A stretch of DNA of 6,627 nt, from contig JANQUX010000205.1 of the NCBI GenBank assembly GCA_030730545.1, forward strand, positions 1-6,627. The letters are read 5' to 3'. Shown piece by piece: positions 6,286 to 6,627 of the stretch. Source of the stretch: Maribacter sp. (GTDB taxonomy: Bacteria > Bacteroidota > Bacteroidia > Flavobacteriales > Flavobacteriaceae). The notes under the pieces are model-generated. The model had not been told where the DNA came from. It saw only the letters and a list, made by a program, of their open reading frames with translations, and searched no databases. Both the position numbers and the translations under genes were made by a program. Each line of letters opens with the position of its first letter. The first letter of the stretch is position 1.

Positions 6286-6581
6286 TGGCAAGCAGAGGCA
6301 ACGATAATACTTCAATGAAAGACGCAATTTCTGCATTTATTCAAAAGAATAAATTGGAAAAAGGAATGGACAAAGTAGATGTAAGAATTGCATGGGCCAA
6401 ACTTATGGGTAACGGAGTAAATAATTACACCACAGAAATTGAATTAAAGTTCGACACTCTTTATGTGGCTTTAAGCTCTTCTGTATTACGTGAAGAATTA
6501 AGCTTAGGCAAATCAAAAATTATACGAATGCTCAACGAAGAAATCGGAAAAGAGGTCGTGAAAAAATTAGTGCTTAGATAG
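6285..6581 (+). CDS. DUF721 / DciA-like protein (probable replicative-helicase operator)
   Basis: A 98-residue protein with the DUF721 pattern: an N-terminal helix (about 10-27), the conserved tryptophan W37 in IAWAKLMGNGVNNYT (35-49), a strand with TLYVALSSS (58-66), then VLREELSLGKSKIIRMLNEEIG (67-88) and a C-terminal VVKKLVLR. DUF721 includes DciA, which in most bacteria delivers or activates the DnaB replicative helicase in place of the phage-derived DnaC. In Actinobacteria a DUF721 gene also stands next to recF, so the context here (recF, lipoprotein, DUF721) agrees. The protein is shorter than the proteobacterial DciA proteins, close to the core domain alone. The start overlaps the lipoprotein stop as TAATG, with no Shine-Dalgarno sequence. 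Family membership is well supported; the DciA function in this organism is inference, so no symbol is given. Confidence 0.85.
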   Translation: MASRGNDNTSMKDAISAFIQKNKLEKGMDKVDVRIAWAKLMGNGVNNYTTEIELKFDTLYVALSSSVLREELSLGKSKIIRMLNEEIGKEVVKKLVLR

Positions 6582-6583
6582 CT

Positions 6584-6627
6584 GTTGGCGGTTGGGTGGT
6601 TGTTGGTGGTTGGTTGTTGGTTGTTGG
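6584..6627 (+). repeat. G/T-only heptamer repeat tract (GGTTGTT type), continuing past window end
   Basis: It begins 2 nt after the DUF721 stop codon. Bases 6590-6627 contain only G and T. Clear 7-nt units run from 6598: GGTTGTT, GGTGGTT, GGTTGTT, GGTTGTT, then GG at the edge. Two diverged units (GTTGGCG, GTTGGGT) precede them at 6584-6597. The regularly spaced GG pairs could form a two-tetrad G-quadruplex in the plus strand and in the operon's RNA. The array is cut by the window, so its full length and what follows are unknown. No reading frame is supported. Confidence 0.85.

Overview
The window looks like ordinary chromosome from a member of the Flavobacteriaceae (Bacteroidota). The evidence is AT-rich DNA, start sites without Shine-Dalgarno sequences, TAnnTTTG-type promoter boxes, and protein sequences of clearly flavobacterial character (RecF, MutL, lumazine synthase and a small conserved membrane protein between ribH and mutL). 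I cannot name the genus. There is no sign of a phage, an insertion sequence, a CRISPR array, a tRNA or an rRNA.

The layout is two operons that diverge from a short promoter region at about 4664-4786. The leftward operon (minus strand) reads: a membrane-anchored TPR protein, ribH (6,7-dimethyl-8-ribityllumazine synthase), a small protein with a C-terminal membrane helix, mutL, a rhomboid protease, and a second rhomboid that runs off the left edge. The rightward operon (plus strand) reads: recF, a small lipocalin-like lipoprotein, and a short DUF721/DciA-like protein. It is followed at once by a G/T-only heptamer repeat that continues to the right edge.

Gene packing is very tight. Four junctions (TPR/ribH, small protein/mutL, recF/lipoprotein, lipoprotein/DUF721) are the same one-base TAATG stop-start overlap. 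mutL and the first rhomboid abut with no gap, and the two rhomboids are 3 nt apart. The only gap inside the leftward operon lies after ribH, 129 nt to the preferred start of the next gene.

Functionally the window mixes DNA maintenance (MutL mismatch repair, RecF gap repair, and a likely DnaB-helicase-loading DciA relative), riboflavin synthesis, and membrane or envelope proteins (TPR protein, rhomboids, lipoprotein). I see no new multi-gene system. The points most worth a second look are a perfect 14-bp inverted repeat inside the ribH coding sequence, a MutL whose endonuclease motifs are all degenerate, repeats inside mutL that could slip, and the G-rich heptamer tract just after the DUF721 gene.
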